NCBI GenBank assembly: GCA_038087015.1
Contig: JASBNA010000008.1
Location: forward strand, 186,001-250,000
Source: Cerrena zonata
Lineage: Eukaryota > Basidiomycota > Agaricomycetes > Polyporales > Cerrenaceae
Length of the DNA stretch: 64,000 nt
Reading direction: 5' to 3'
Position 1 is the first letter of the stretch, and every line of letters begins with the position of its first letter. The position numbers were made by a program, and so were the translations under genes. Shown here piece by piece: positions 48,106-60,579 of the stretch. Under the pieces are notes generated by a model. It was not told the origin of the DNA. It ran no database searches and was given only the letters and a program-made list of their open reading frames with translations.

Positions 48106-51100
48106 ATGGCATTTCGTCGCCGTGACTCTCGCAACCCTCACTCATCAGCAGACGCTTATCGCTCTCTCCGCAATCCTGCTAGTCCTCTTGATTTTCAGGA
48201 CCAAGATCCTTCCCCACCTGTTACTCATCACGGGAGACTCTCAAGCAGTGAGGACGACACAATGGTCCCTCCAACGCCATTCTCTCCGGACTATGCTCAC
48301 GTGAACGAGCGAACTGCTCTGAATCCCGCTACTCCTACTCGCTCAGGCAGACCTGTATCTGGAGGCGACTCCGATAGTGGAGTGCCATTGAGTCCTCCCC
48401 GACCTTTCTTTTTAGGTAGCTCGCGGACAGATACAAGTGACCGAGGTAGCTGGAGCTCGACGGCAACTCTCGAGCCTGTGAGTGACAGTGACGTCGGTTC
48501 GAGTGAATCAGTTCCTCGGCTGCAAACAGTAGGCGCTGTGAGACGTCCGACCGTCAGGACTACCTCCCCGACTCCTGCTGCGGTGACTACAAAACGGAGT
48601 AGTAATGGTCAGACCGTCGTAGTGGGCGGTGCAAGCAAAGCGGCGCGCGCAGCAATGCGGTATGCAAACGCAAGTCGAGAGCGTGCAGGTTCAGTCACCT
48701 CGCAGATGAGCACGAGCACATCTGGTGGTGCACCTCCTATTCCCCCACCTCCCTCGGCAAGTTTACGGGCACGAAACCAGCACCGTCGACGCAGCAGTAC
48801 TGCAGACAATGCTTCTATTGTCACTACGACTTCGAATTCCCATCAAGGTCCTGAGAAGACTGATACTCTCAGCGCAGAACCCAATCCGTTCGATACGCCT
48901 ACCTCTTCTGTGTACGTTCCTACTGGTGTGAACAACACACCTACCACAGAGGCTCCCGGTCCCGTCCAAGCTCAGGAGACCGTCGACTCCCATCCACTTG
49001 CTGCCTGCTACCCCGGTCGCTGCCCCCGTTGTTGCAGCTATGCCCGTATCTGCACCTGCACCCATTTCTCCTCCGAGATCGAGTAACAGCATTCCACGGA
49101 AAATTGCGTCTCCCAAACCCATTAGTGCGATAGCTCCGAGCAAACCCCCTCCCTCCGCTTTCCCCTCTTTCCCCTTCCAATCGCACCCTGGGAACCCAGA
49201 TCCTGGAACACCAATCCAGGAGTTCCTCGTCGTTCGTCTCTAGAGTCGTTCAGGAATGTACCCTCCAGACCCTCGTCCGCTCAGAGTAACAGTAATTTCC
49301 AACATGGAGGAAACATCTACGCACCTGGATATACTGCTGTCCCTCGTACGGAAGATCACAGTCAAGTCGAATTAGAACGACCGAACGCAGCGTTCATGCA
49401 CGAAGATGAAGTCGGTCAAATGAGAGAAGGTAGTGCGACCCCGCCTACACCTAGTAGCGTTCCGGGGATCTATAAGAACAGTGCGGCAGCGGCAATGGCG
49501 AGTAATGGACAGTTGGCTGGCGGAGGTGAGTTTCTGGTTCTAGCTTTGTTATTTTATACTTCTATGAACCGACGAAATGAAATATGGATGCTGACCACAT
49601 GTTTTATTATCAGAACCTAGAACAGCTATTCCTCGTAATTCATCCGTCCCTTCCATCAGCATGCGAGCACCGTTCCTGTCACCTGCCTCGCGTCCTACCT
49701 CAACCTTGTGGTACCCTCCCTCTTACCCCGCCTATCCAGGCTCGCCTAACCCTAGTGACACTGTCTATCCTCCTGGCTCCGACCAACCATCCGTACCTTA
49801 TCTTCCTGCCAGCGGGTCCAACCCATACCTTGCGCGCAAGACTAAGGCACCTCTTCCATCGTCGCGTCTCGTGCAAAAGCTCACGAAGGAGGAGAAACCA
49901 TGGATCGGTGAGAAGATGGGAGAGGCAGGGCAAGTTGGTGGTTGACCCTTGCTTGCTTTATGTTGGGAGTTGGAGCAGGTGCTGTAGTCTGCTTCTTGGG
50001 ATGGACGAACGTAAAGTTCTTGAAGGATGAGGATTTGTGTGAGGTCATGTCGGATGATTTCAGTAGTGGAAGTTTAAATACCGACTTCTGGACACCGGAT
50101 GTTGAGTTGGGTGGTTTCGGGTAAGCTTCCGTACATATCGACGTCCAGGATGTGACTTACAATCATGTTTGTAGAAATGGCGAGTTCCAGATGACGACGA
50201 AGAAGGATAAGAATCTGTTCATCCAGAACGGACAACTGTATCTTGCTCCTACGTTGACATCGGACGAAATTGGGAAAGATGCCATTTTCAAGGGATACAC
50301 GTACCCGCTCGATGGATGCACTGCCGGTAGCAACTCGGTATGTTCTCAACCTCTATGCCGTTGACGCTGCGATCGCTAACTTCGTTCTTCTTCAGAGTGC
50401 TTGCAGCGTTACTTCTGGCAGCGGCACTGTCATCAACCCTGTCCAATCCGCACGTATCAGCACCAAAGGCAAAAAGTCTATCAAGTTTGGGAAGGTCGAG
50501 GTTAAAGCTAAAAACCCCAGGGGTGATTGGCTCTGGCCTGCCATCTGGATGTTACCTACGAACGATTCCGTATATGGACAGTGGCCTCTTGGTGGTGAAA
50601 TTGACGTATGTTTGTTCTTTTCAACACACAACAACAATTCTCACTTCGTTTTCGGTATAGATTATGGAAGCGCGTGGAAACGGTCTCTCATACACTGCCC
50701 AAGGGATCAATTATGTTCGTTCCTCGCTTAACTACGGACCTTTCGAATCGTTGCAAACCCATCTCCTCGGATGGTGGTCCACCAAACGCGCCACATTCGA
50801 CAGCGATTTCCATACGTACGCTTTGGAATGGACTCCGGATTGGATGCGGTTCTACGTCGACGGGAGGTTGCAGGCGATGATGAACGTCAAGATTAACGGG
50901 AAAGGCGGTCACAGCTTTTTCGAACTGGGCAAATACCCCAGTACTACCAAGAACGGAAGTGATACAGATATCGTTGTCAAGAATATCTGGGAGCAGGCTG
51001 GTGGTAGCAGGGCAGCTCCATTTGATCAGGGTACGTCTATTCGAGGTCACGTTTCCGAGTGTTACGGGTATTGATAGTGTACCTTCTAGACTTTTACCTG

Positions 51101-51368
51101 ATTATCGATCTTGCTGCTGGAGGTACGAGTGGTTGGTTCCCTGATGGTGTCGGTGACAAGCCCTGGATCGATGGTTCCGACTCGGCCATGTTTGACTTTG
51201 CCTTTGCCCAAGATACATGGTCGGCAACGTGGCCATCAGACACGAACGATCGTGCATTCAGAATGTAAGTTTTATTTCTGCGTGATTTACCAGAAAATGT
51301 ATGCTAATGGGTCCTCTCAACACAGCGAATCCGTGAAGATGTGGTCTCTCGGAAAATGCTCGTCGTAA
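48106..51368 (+). CDS. KRE6/SKN1-like beta-glucan synthesis protein (GH16-type, type II membrane)
   Basis: A multi-exon gene. The long cytosolic N-terminal region is Ser/Pro-rich (MAFRRRDSRNPHSSADAY...). A TM segment lies near 49945-50000 (LACFMLGVGAGAVVCFLGW), followed by the lumenal GH16-like domain. The active-site strand is GGEIDIMEARGN (E-x-D-x-x-E), with flanking DWLWPAIWMLP and FHTYALEWTPDWMRFYVDG; it ends KMWSLGKCSS. KRE6/SKN1 proteins act in the secretory pathway in beta-1,6-glucan formation. Frame changes near 48912 (intron 48912-48975, gtacgt donor) and between about 49080 and 49220 fit introns. The change near 49908-49969 is not cleanly explained (see findings). Other introns lie at 49526-49613, after 50119, 50338, 50606, 51030 and 51265. 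Confidence 0.88.
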
Positions 51369-53892
51369 ATGCTGCACTTTATGAAACCCTTTCAACGTCA
51401 CTCATTATATTGAACTTGAAATCAAATTGTCTCGTTTATTGAAGGACTCCATTACCTCGGACCATTTTTGATATGATACATATACGAAGTCAGATTTGCG
51501 TTTCATTTCTTTAGACTTTTAAACACGGTTTGCGATGCCGTTTGTTCTTGCTACCTATTATGTTGTGCCAAGTAAACGTTCTACTTGCCCTTTATGGGGC
51601 TACGTGCTACCTGTTGTTTCTGTCATTGTTATCACCTGCTAGTTGTCCTTACTAATGTCTTGTTGCGATAAACATTTTCATGCCTACCACTCACGCTTTC
51701 TACTCCTTAGATCTTGTAGCTCTGATACGTACAGCTACTATAGCTCGTGTTCAGTTATATACCTCACAATCTCACACTCGGTGTGTAGTTTTATCTACTC
51801 ACGTTTCTTCGTACTCCCGTATGGTATCTGTCAGACCAGAATGATCATGTTGAAATTATTATGGAGTGTCTTCATTCGCAGTCGAATGAGTGCCATCACA
51901 TTGTGGTGAATCATACAACCTTTTTCTTTTCTCCGACGAAGGTACATACAACAGGCAACATGTAAGGAAGCTACCGATAGTCTGGTCAGGATTATATAAT
52001 TTCTCCTTCCCTAAGGCACAGAGAAGTGCATAAGGTTGAGGGGTGCCTTCTCATCAACGCATGGTGTTAGGTTTTACTTGAGCCCTATCATTGAAATAAC
52101 GTCCCTCTTGTATAATATAGCCGGCCATTTCGGTCATTGGCTTCGGGGAGTTGTATTGATTCGGAGATAGCAGAATGTATAAGGTTCATTGTTGATGCGT
52201 ATTCTTGACAATGGTTTCGACACGGATTTGATGCATCGATATGTCAACACCGTGATGGCCCTCTCTGGTTCAGACATGATAATGCGGCATGACTACCAGT
52301 GGTAACCAATGTAGCATGAAGCATGGATCACGGGAAACTTCTGTTTACTCTGATTAACTCGAACATGGTGCGGTGTTGCGTCCACCGTAGGAGTCATCGT
52401 AAATACTGATATTTTAGGTCTTCGGGACATACAAAAACTGATGCAAGCTCGAAGTGAATTCGAAAACTGACATAAACTACCAAGATGTTGAAATTCCTAA
52501 TATAGAAATTTGAAGTTCGCACTGAGGCCGCTTGCGTGGCGGTGTGGTCGCGCCGCGTTACCTTTCCCTGAAACTGTGTATGAGACGCATCCTTGTTCCA
52601 CAACTCGATTATACCCATGAATCTATAGCTACCTTGATGATCTTTGGATTTCTACGTTTAAGAACTTGTGGCAACTTGTGCAACAACTAATTTCACCGTC
52701 TAGAGTCCTGATTCGCACTCCGCCACGATACACTCTAGTTCCAAGTTCCTACTGCCAAATCATGGGCGGACGGTTCTAAGGGCTGTATCATCCACGAAGC
52801 TCAATGGCAGCCAGTATAGATGCCTCTGTCTCCGAGTCTTGACCGGGATCTGACGCAGGTCATTCTAGTTGACACTGACAGGAATGCCTGGAATTTCAAA
52901 CAGTTCTTGTGTGGGAAGATAAGGACTTTGGCACAATTATACGATAGACCTGCGATTACCGTTCTTCAGTGAACGGTGATCCGTCTATCGTCATAGCTTT
53001 CACATCTAGTAAGTGTGCTTCAATTAATCACACGAACCGGATCACCCAACAAACCGTGTCACCCACAAATGTCTTACGCTCTTCAAATATGTGTATCTGA
53101 TTGTTATGATCTACAGTTTCATGTTGCGCACATTGCAGATATGGATATCTCCGTAGACCGATGAATTAATCGGCTCTGAACCGGTAGCTGGAAGGTAGCA
53201 TCATTTTTGGAAGCCTACTTGTGGCAGCCTGGAAGCTACCTGAAACAAAGCATATAGACTCTAGAGGGAAATACACCAACCCCATGCCATCTAGAGCCTC
53301 CTTCATTGAGGGGTCAGTCTTCACTGTTATTTTCAGCATACCGTCACTGAACCTTGTTAGATGACGAAACGCGAGTTCTGATGTGCCCTCAACTTTGCGG
53401 TATGGATATTGATAGAGAATAAATATTCTAGGCGGTGGATGATCTTTACAAGCTTTGTTCTCATGGTATACAGGGTGACAGTTGTAAGTGTCTGATGAAT
53501 GGTTGCAGGTTCTGATTGCTCGTGCTGGCGACCATATAAAAAGGAATGGGATAAATGGCGCGTAGGTGACATGTTTGTTTCTTCTCATATATTCCTTTGT
53601 ATGCCCCCGAGGTCGTTACGATCTTGACGTCCAATTGGGGAAATCGTCACCATTAGTGCTATCACCGTGCGTACTTCGTGACCCACGGTTTGGTTAGATA
53701 TGCTAACTCGAGCTGCAGTGTGGTTCACCTTTTAGAAGAAGTTCTGTAAAGGTGCATTCTGGTTTGAGATCTATCTTGAATTTGTGGGTTCTATATGTCT
53801 GATAACAGGTACTAGAACGGACTGTGCTCCACTCCCACATCCTTGCTCCTCTAACACGTCACGAGATGTCCTGGTCCAGCAGGATTCAAGGA
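51369..53892. other. 2.5-kb gap with no firm gene; possible pseudogene at its right end
   Basis: Most of it carries only short, stop-riddled frames. Between 53166 and 53588 a 140-codon minus-strand frame has stretches that look coding (LAFRHLTRFSDGMLKITVK) and ends YRFRAD; see the separate entry. It contains the promoter of family member C. Confidence 0.35.
53166..53588 (-). pseudogene. Possible remnant of an unidentified gene, related to one at 57890
   Basis: The minus-strand frame ends YRFRAD at 53166. Its last 30 nt resemble the sequence at about 57893-57920, which in one frame ends YHFRSD (shared TTAATCGG.TCTGAA..GGTAGC on the plus strand). Upstream, ELAFRHLTRFSDGMLKITV looks protein-like, and a possible acceptor (tttcag) lies at about 53242. 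No start, domain or complete structure is found. Both remnants sit about 0.75 kb upstream of a family gene (C and D) on the opposite strand, suggesting they were copied together. Confidence 0.3.
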
Positions 53893-55011
53893 ATGAAACG
53901 TGAACCTCAGCTATCGGCAACCCTTTCGTCTCAGCTTGGTCTTGACCCTACTGGGAATGCAGATGCTACTCCCGGGGCCGGCGAGCGAACCCTTCCAGAT
54001 CCTTTTTCAACTTTATCGATCCAAAGCTTATCAGACTCCACCTCGTCTTCAACGGCAACACCTTCCCTTCCTAGTACCACATTCGCTACCAATTTTACTT
54101 CGTCACTTCAGTCGTCATCACCCCCTGCGCTACCTCCTACTTCAACCACAGATACCAGTACATCCAACTCAATCATCGATGACCGCTCTATTGAATCCTC
54201 GCAGACCATCACGCCCTCCATCACAGTTTCGAGTCAACATCTTTCAACCATAACCGTCCCGCCCATCACTCAACAAACTTCCCTTCCTATAACGGAATCG
54301 ACACAGGATGTGCCCGTCATGTCTACACCTATTGATACAACTCCCGCTCCCCAAATGTCATCACAATCATTGCCTGAAACAGGCCTTATTGGAATCGTAA
54401 TGGGTATCGTTGCATTGTGTGTGACGGTTCTTGTCGTCTTTATCTTTCTACGAAGGGCAAAAAAAGCAAAGACGCCTCAAGATAATATCTCATCACAAGG
54501 TTCATAACAAGCACTTTGAATTCATCGTTTAGTCTTCTAACGTCTGTAATAGATCTCCTGGAACCAACGAACCAGATTTCTACAATTCAAATAAATGGTG
54601 AGTAAGCAGTGGTATTTGAGAACACAATCTGTTCAACATACAACGTTACCAGATCCCGCCCTCGCATTCGCACCCAGCACACTTCCCGAAAAACTTATAT
54701 CCGACCCCCTCACACCACCGCTGCGTACATACTCTCCCATGAGGGAATCGTACGGCACTGATAACTCTACATACCGAACACCGACCACTGTCAACACTTG
54801 GGTGTTGCCTTCTCCGTATACATCATTGTATTCCGGATGGGAGCCTGATAACGATGACTCTTCTAATGTCGGGAACAGAGATCACTTATCAATTTCCAGT
54901 ACTATTTCAATTTCCTCTCGCACTCAGCCTCCATGTTATCATGAGGATGTAGATATTGGGGAGGTACGACTCGCTGGGGGGCCTGCAAGAGACTCGGACT
55001 ACATGGACTAA
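53893..55011 (+). CDS. Member C of the PY-tail single-pass membrane protein family
   Basis: Three exons (53893-54499, 54553-54597, 54653-55011), both introns in phase 1, encode 336 residues. The start MKREPQ was chosen because member D starts MKRAPQ; upstream in-frame ATGs exist at about 53866. Residues 10-162 are a mucin-like ectodomain with very high Ser/Thr/Pro content. The TM is about 164-186 (MGIVALCVTVLVVFIFL) and is followed by the stop-transfer RRAKKAK. The 45-nt middle exon encodes a short linker. The tail ends RTQPPCYHED (from 307, PPCY at 310-313), then IGEVRLAGGPARDSDYMD. A surface protein with dense O-glycosylation and a WW-binding tail is inferred. Confidence 0.85.
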
Positions 55012-55751
55012 ATACTCTGCGGTACCGTTGTTCTGCAGCACAGTGAAGTTTTGGCGGAAGTGGGTAGGTATTATAGTAACTTGACTCGGACTACTTGTAC
55101 TAAATGTGACCCTATCATTGATCATTCAAATCCGATTTCTTATTATGTGACGGTGTCAGATAAGTAGATTCAAAGTAGGTACATGATGCAAGGCACAGCT
55201 CGAGACGAACGGGACGGAGTCTAAACGTTCGCCGTCCTGTACTAGGTGACTTACTACAGTACATTAATTCGTCAAAGAGCTATTTAACCATACCCCTCGT
55301 TGATGAGAAGTCCATCTAAAAGGGGCGGACACATGGTCAAACATAGAGACAAGACAGTTTTAGAAAGGTCATACAATCGTCATAGACAGCGAGGATCTAC
55401 TCATTCGATTAGTAAATTGCTTAGTACATCATCAACCGAGGTGTAGAATTGAGGGTCAAGCATTGTAATACACTCGTGACAGACCTACTAGCCCCCAAAC
55501 CGTAGCGGATGGGCGAGGAAGTCAAGGAAGTTAGGATCTACTTAGTAAACCCTCCAGCCAATCCCCTCCTCATCATTATGAATCCGACCTCGATGTTCAC
55601 CGATACTTAGTAAAAACCCTAGCATTGGGATGCTACTTGAAATCTCATTGTAGTTCTCATGAAGCTACACGTACTCTTCCTACCAGTTCTTCTAGTCAAG
55701 CATGGTTTTACCTCTACCCGATTCCGAACGTCGTTACTTTAGGTACCCCAG
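55012..55751. other. Convergent 3' flanks, no gene
   Basis: This lies between the stop of member C and the stop of the F-box gene. A plus-strand frame at 55625-55978 is antisense to the F-box gene's last exon. Confidence 0.4.
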
Positions 55752-56956
55752 CTAGACATACTCTAAGTGGATCATGCCGGCAGCAGTCGAGAGGGGTAAC
55801 ATTTCTCGCAGGACACCAAACACACTGGCAAGACTTGATACCCGGCGATGTGAATGTGAAAGAGGAAAATAGATCTCGGGAAATGTGTCCCCAAGGATTT
55901 CCTTCCGTCCCACCAAGAATTGATCTAGTGCTGTACAACCTTCGGAGGCAACTACATTGCCGATCAACTTGTGGATAGATGGTAGGAAGATTACCACTCT
56001 CTGTAGGCTATCAAAGTTGATACCGGAGAGGAAGACTGTGACCCAGGGTAGAATCTTGTTGTCGTATGGCACAAACTCGACACAACGAAGTTTGTCGTAT
56101 TTATCGACAAAATAGTTTTCTAAGGAAATAAAGTGTGAGAAAATGTAATGGGCTCCATCTTTTGTCGGAATTTACCTTCAATGGTCCATTGTAGCTCGGT
56201 ATACCTCGACCGCTCTTCCAGGCGTATACCTTTCACCGTGGGTGATGAAACTGTATGCATAAACCAATCGCCAATGTTCCTATTCCATTGTCTGTACGGG
56301 ACTATCCTCAGGGTTGCGTACGCAATGGGAGGCGATACCTCGAGCTTCTGTATGAACTGAACAAGGGCGAGCGACCCCGAACTAGAGTCGATTCGAAGAT
56401 GTCGAAGGGACTTCATTGCGCTCACAGGTTTGGTTTGAGCGCATGTATCAAGGTGTTTGTCCGTAGTCTCTTTAGCATTTGATACACAATGAAGCGAAAT
56501 AGAGGTGAGTCGAGGGAAGGAGGAAATAAATGGGACCAGTCGGTCGATAGGAAGCTTCGTATCTTTGATATAGAGCCTTTTCAAGGTAGGTTTCTTCATG
56601 AAGTAATCCAGAAGTGACCCGGACAATGTATTATCATTGTATCCATACCCATTCGAGCCATTCAGATAGAGCGTGGAAAGTTTCGGAAAATGCATGTTCT
56701 CCAGCTTGGAGCATAATCCTTCAACAGAAAGTACAATAACGAGATTCTGGATGAGGCCTGAGAGATCGGGTCGGTTCTTATAGAACTCGAGACGTGTTTC
56801 ACACCGCGAGTCTACGCAGAGCTTTGTGTGCAAAAATTCGCGGCTCAAGAGGTACCAACTACGCGACGTCAAGGTGCACGCTTTAAGTGTTTGGTGGTCA
56901 TTGTGCAGAAACCCAAGGATTTCTGTAATAACGTCGTCGAAGAGAGGAGCTGGCAT
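55752..56956 (-). CDS. F-box protein, uncharacterised
   Basis: Two minus-strand exons (56956-56176, 56119-55752) join ATT GAA G|AA AAC to encode 382 residues. Residues 1-50 are an F-box: MPAPLFDDVITEILGFLHND, then LKACTLTSRSWYLLSREFLH. The rest has leucine-rich strands (FPKLSTLYLNGSN, LKRLYIKDTKLP, RLTSISLHCVSN, SLRHLRIDSSSG) and a C-terminal part with FDSLQRVVIFLPSI. The frame is open further upstream to an earlier ATG at 57049, but residue numbering from 56956 gives the usual distance to the F-box. It would act as an SCF substrate receptor; the target is unknown. It lies between family members C and D, on the opposite strand. Confidence 0.85.
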
Positions 56957-58675
56957 GAAGTTGACACTGTGGAAGGAAGTCGAGGATCGTTGTTGAGTAA
57001 GACAACAACTATCGATAAAGCATGTATGAGGCGTCTTCGGTGTTTCCACGAAGCTACGCCATGCTAACGCGTAAAGAGGGTCACAGGTAGACGTAATACA
57101 TACGTACTAGGTTACTCTGTGCTCACCTAGACATTACTAATCCACCAACAGATGGTAGTAAACACGTAAGCAAGTTGTTGGCGTATTCACGCGGGAATGC
57201 GACATAGCTTCCGTCGAAAACAAAGGCGGGGGAGCAACTTGTAGAGATATTGGTAAGTACTTTAAGGATGTGCTACCGTGTCCGAGTCGCCGCTAAGGTT
57301 AGTTTGATCACGTGACATTACACGTGATGTGTCAGCGTATGTTTTTTTAGTAGTAGTACTGGGCCAGCTGGCTTGGCAAGTTCAACGTTCGAGCAGAACG
57401 GCTTAGTCTCCGTGGCTGACCGTATGCTGGTGAAGGTGGGATGACAGTCAATCCCAATCTTAGCATAGGAGAACAGCTACTAGTGAAACACGCTACATAG
57501 ATCTAAAAGGTATTCGGAGCCACAGAGTCCCGATGGATAGGAGCCTTAGGCACTCTCAGTTTCAATCTGGTAAGTCAGTTGATTGATCACTAGCACCGTG
57601 ACATTGTAGAGTCAAACAGAATACTACTCGGCACGACCTCATCAAAGTCAAGAACCTGAAGACTTCATGTTGTCTCCACAACAGTTCGGTTTGCGCGTGA
57701 GCAGCTACTAGTACAAACCCTGTCTATATACTAAAGTTTAGTATGTCTTTATTACAGTAGGCTCACGGATAACGAGCTTTCCCTTCAAGCACTGGTTTTC
57801 GGTCCCCATAGGAATCCGGGTGGGTTCAACGAAGCTCACATTCTGTAATTATTACGGTAGAATGTACCTGGTGGAAATTAATCACACAGGTTAATCGGAT
57901 CTGAAATGGTAGCCAGAGTCGCGGGTGTCATCATTCCTAGGAAATGTGTGGTTTCCAACGTGGAATGGTCCGAAATCACTCCTACACGGAGCTGCCTACG
58001 GGAATAGTTGCAGATCAGTGATTTACCGATTAATCTTTTGAGAAGGATGGTCAGTCTAGATTGTCTTTGTTTTCGAAGCTCCAACTCACGACAACTAGGA
58101 TCTTGCGCACTAAATTTAACACTTTGCTCGCTTCAATATGAGGTCTCTAAATGGATGAATATTTTACCAGAACCGTTTCGCCTTCCGTCGGGGACCCATC
58201 CGACAGTCATCTCTTTGATGAATGGTGTAACTGCGTAAGTTTTCGTTTTGTTATACGGACTGAGAACATTACTATATTGATACAGCAGGGCAACCTCCTA
58301 TTTCTCTCATGTTCAGTTCCCTCACTTGTTGAACAGGCTCGTGTGCTCACTGTGATCGTCACACCCAACCTCGAAATTCGAACGTACCGATCTTGCCCTG
58401 AGGTCTCCCATTTCACAATTTTGCAGGGTAATACACCCTTGTAGATCACAGTACCATTTGCACTATCGTTGGTCGTTGTTAAATTCTGGTACGCTAGACA
58501 TAGGCGTTTGTGCTACAGTAAGTTCTATTCCAATTAGATTTTGACAAGACAGCCATGAAGAAGTCACATAGGCTTTGGACGTAAACAAACAAGAATTGCT
58601 TGGTTGATGCTACATTTCGGTATAACTCATTGATATATTTAGCAGAATCAGTCACACGAATGTGGATCTGAAGAC
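56957..58675. other. 1.7-k spacer before member D, with a degenerate gene end
   Basis: No intact gene. At about 57893-57990 the minus strand reads FGPFHVGNHTFPRNDD followed by SGYHFRSD and a stop, after a possible acceptor ccgtag; this is the counterpart of the remnant at 53166. The rest shows only short frames. Confidence 0.35.
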
Positions 58676-59838
58676 ATGAAACGTGCACCCCAGGTCCTCG
58701 ATATTCCTGGCATCGTCGGTAGCATTGTTGGTGATGCAGGGGATGTTATATCTAGTATTGGTGATATATTCCAAAGTCCTTCCCAGTCTTCTCCACCTGA
58801 CATACCAACAACTACAGCTCTTCCTATTAACAATCAACCCACACTCGCTCCTAATACCTTAGCTTCAGCCCCCCCTCCCACACAACCTTCTCCAATAATA
58901 CCCGTTCAGTTATCCTCCATTCAACAATCCCTACCTTCTTCGCCTTCTGCCCTCACCGTGCCGGCTACCAGCGGCTTTAGCTCAACTCCCGATATTCCCT
59001 CGGACCAGCCCGCTCAATCCGCCTCGCTCATCATGTCAAGTCTGACTCGGGATCCTTCAAAAGTAACCCTATTGTCGAGCACTGAGCATACCACTCTGGA
59101 GACTCCAATTTCGACCTCTCAAATACCTGGAATATTTCAAAGCAACTCCGTTGATATCAATCCACCTACTTCAACTTCAACGAGTGTAGGGACGCACGCA
59201 CGGAGTAGAGCAGGTCTCATTGCGGTAGTATTAACCATCGTGATACTATGTGTTACGGTGACGATAATGCTCATATTCTTGCGAAGAGCAAAAAAGAAAG
59301 CGCAGGTCTTACGAATCGATAGCTATGGTATTCCAAAAGGTAAAGGCATTACCTAATACTTCTACTATCTCTTTTGCTGAATCTTACCGTAGGTTCTCGC
59401 GTTGCGACAGAGCAACCTCCGCTCGACCACATGGGCGGTAAGTATTATTAGATATGTGACTACACTTTGCTGCTAATCAAATTGATACTGCCAGATAATT
59501 CGGGGACATTCGGAGCCAACAGGTCGCCCCAAAAGCTCGTAACCGACTCGCTTACCGCGTCACGTCGGCGCACATCTCTTGCTATGCGCGAGTTTTACAA
59601 TTACGAAAATGCTGCCCATCAAACACAAAGGACTGCAGACATCCCGAGTCTATCTTCTCCATCGTTCTACTCCGAACAATATGAAATGTCTTCTCCCCGT
59701 GTTGGGGAAGGGGGCCAATTGTCGACTTATCTAGGTGGCTCGCTATATTCTCGCACCGAACCTCCATGTTATCAAGAAGATGTAGATATTGGAGAACAGC
59801 GACTTGAAGGAGGACGAGACGTAGCTTACATGCATTAA
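58676..59838 (+). CDS. Member D of the PY-tail single-pass membrane protein family
   Basis: Three exons (58676-59339, 59393-59437, 59495-59838), both introns in phase 1 and the middle exon again exactly 45 nt, encode 350 residues. It starts MKRAPQVLDIPGIVGSIVGD. The first 30 residues contain IVGSIVGDAGDVISSIGDIF, a periodic Gly/Asp/Ile stretch. The ectodomain to about residue 178 is Ser/Thr/Pro-rich. TM is about 180-202 (VVLTIVILCVTVTIMLIFL), then RRAKKKAQ. The tail ends RTEPPCYQED (from 323, PPCY at 326-329), then IGEQRLEGGRDVAYMH. TM, stop-transfer, middle exon and C terminus are closest to member C, so the two are the youngest or best-preserved pair. Confidence 0.86.
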
Positions 59839-60579
59839 ACGTACGCTTTCATATCGCCGATGGACTTTTCTTTCTACATACCACATTTCACGATTCCGTA
59901 GCGCTTTCTCATAACTTGACAATATTTATTTCCCAGAACTCTTAGATCTTCTTATTTACCATTTGTTCAAAATGCCCACACAATCATCGTGCAGGAAGTT
60001 TGTCATACTGATACTTAGGAAATGGGTGATTGATGGTATGTGCTCTTCGACTATACAGTATGTGAAGACTGATCAGTATTTCAATCATCAAGGGTCCTCA
60101 TTTCTCAAAAGACAGCGGGCCCGGCATCAGGATGTGAATATCAAAGTTTCCTACGATTTTCCCTCTATGCGAGGAATGTAAGAAAAATATGGGAGTACCG
60201 ATATGATTACATGATATCATGGGTACTAAGTTGAATATTTCCTATTGACGCACTTACCTACAGTTCGGCCAACTCTATATTGGTTAAGCTGTGCATGAAG
60301 GTAAAGATCTGACCATCTGTCAACAAAGATAAAATCTGATACCGTCATAGGGGTAGCAACAGAGCATGTACCGCTGACGACAAAGAAGATTGCATATGAA
60401 GGTTCTTAGTTAGCACATTACAAACATTATAAGCTCCGATACATGTGCTCCCTCAATGGCAATGATAATGGGACACATAGCCATCGGTTGATACGGTGAC
60501 CTCCATAGACGTATATCATGGGCGGGCTTTTCGAGTTAGTGACCTATGGTCGACAGCAAATCCCGTCAACCTACCCACA
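59839..60579. other. Spacer between members D and E
   Basis: No gene seen; a featureless 72-codon frame sits at 59963-60181. It contains the promoter of member E. Confidence 0.4.

Noticed and set aside
57000..57890. Possible additional PY-tail gene between the F-box gene and member D
   Set aside because: I looked for RT.PP.Y and GGP-type codons on both strands and found none; frames are short.
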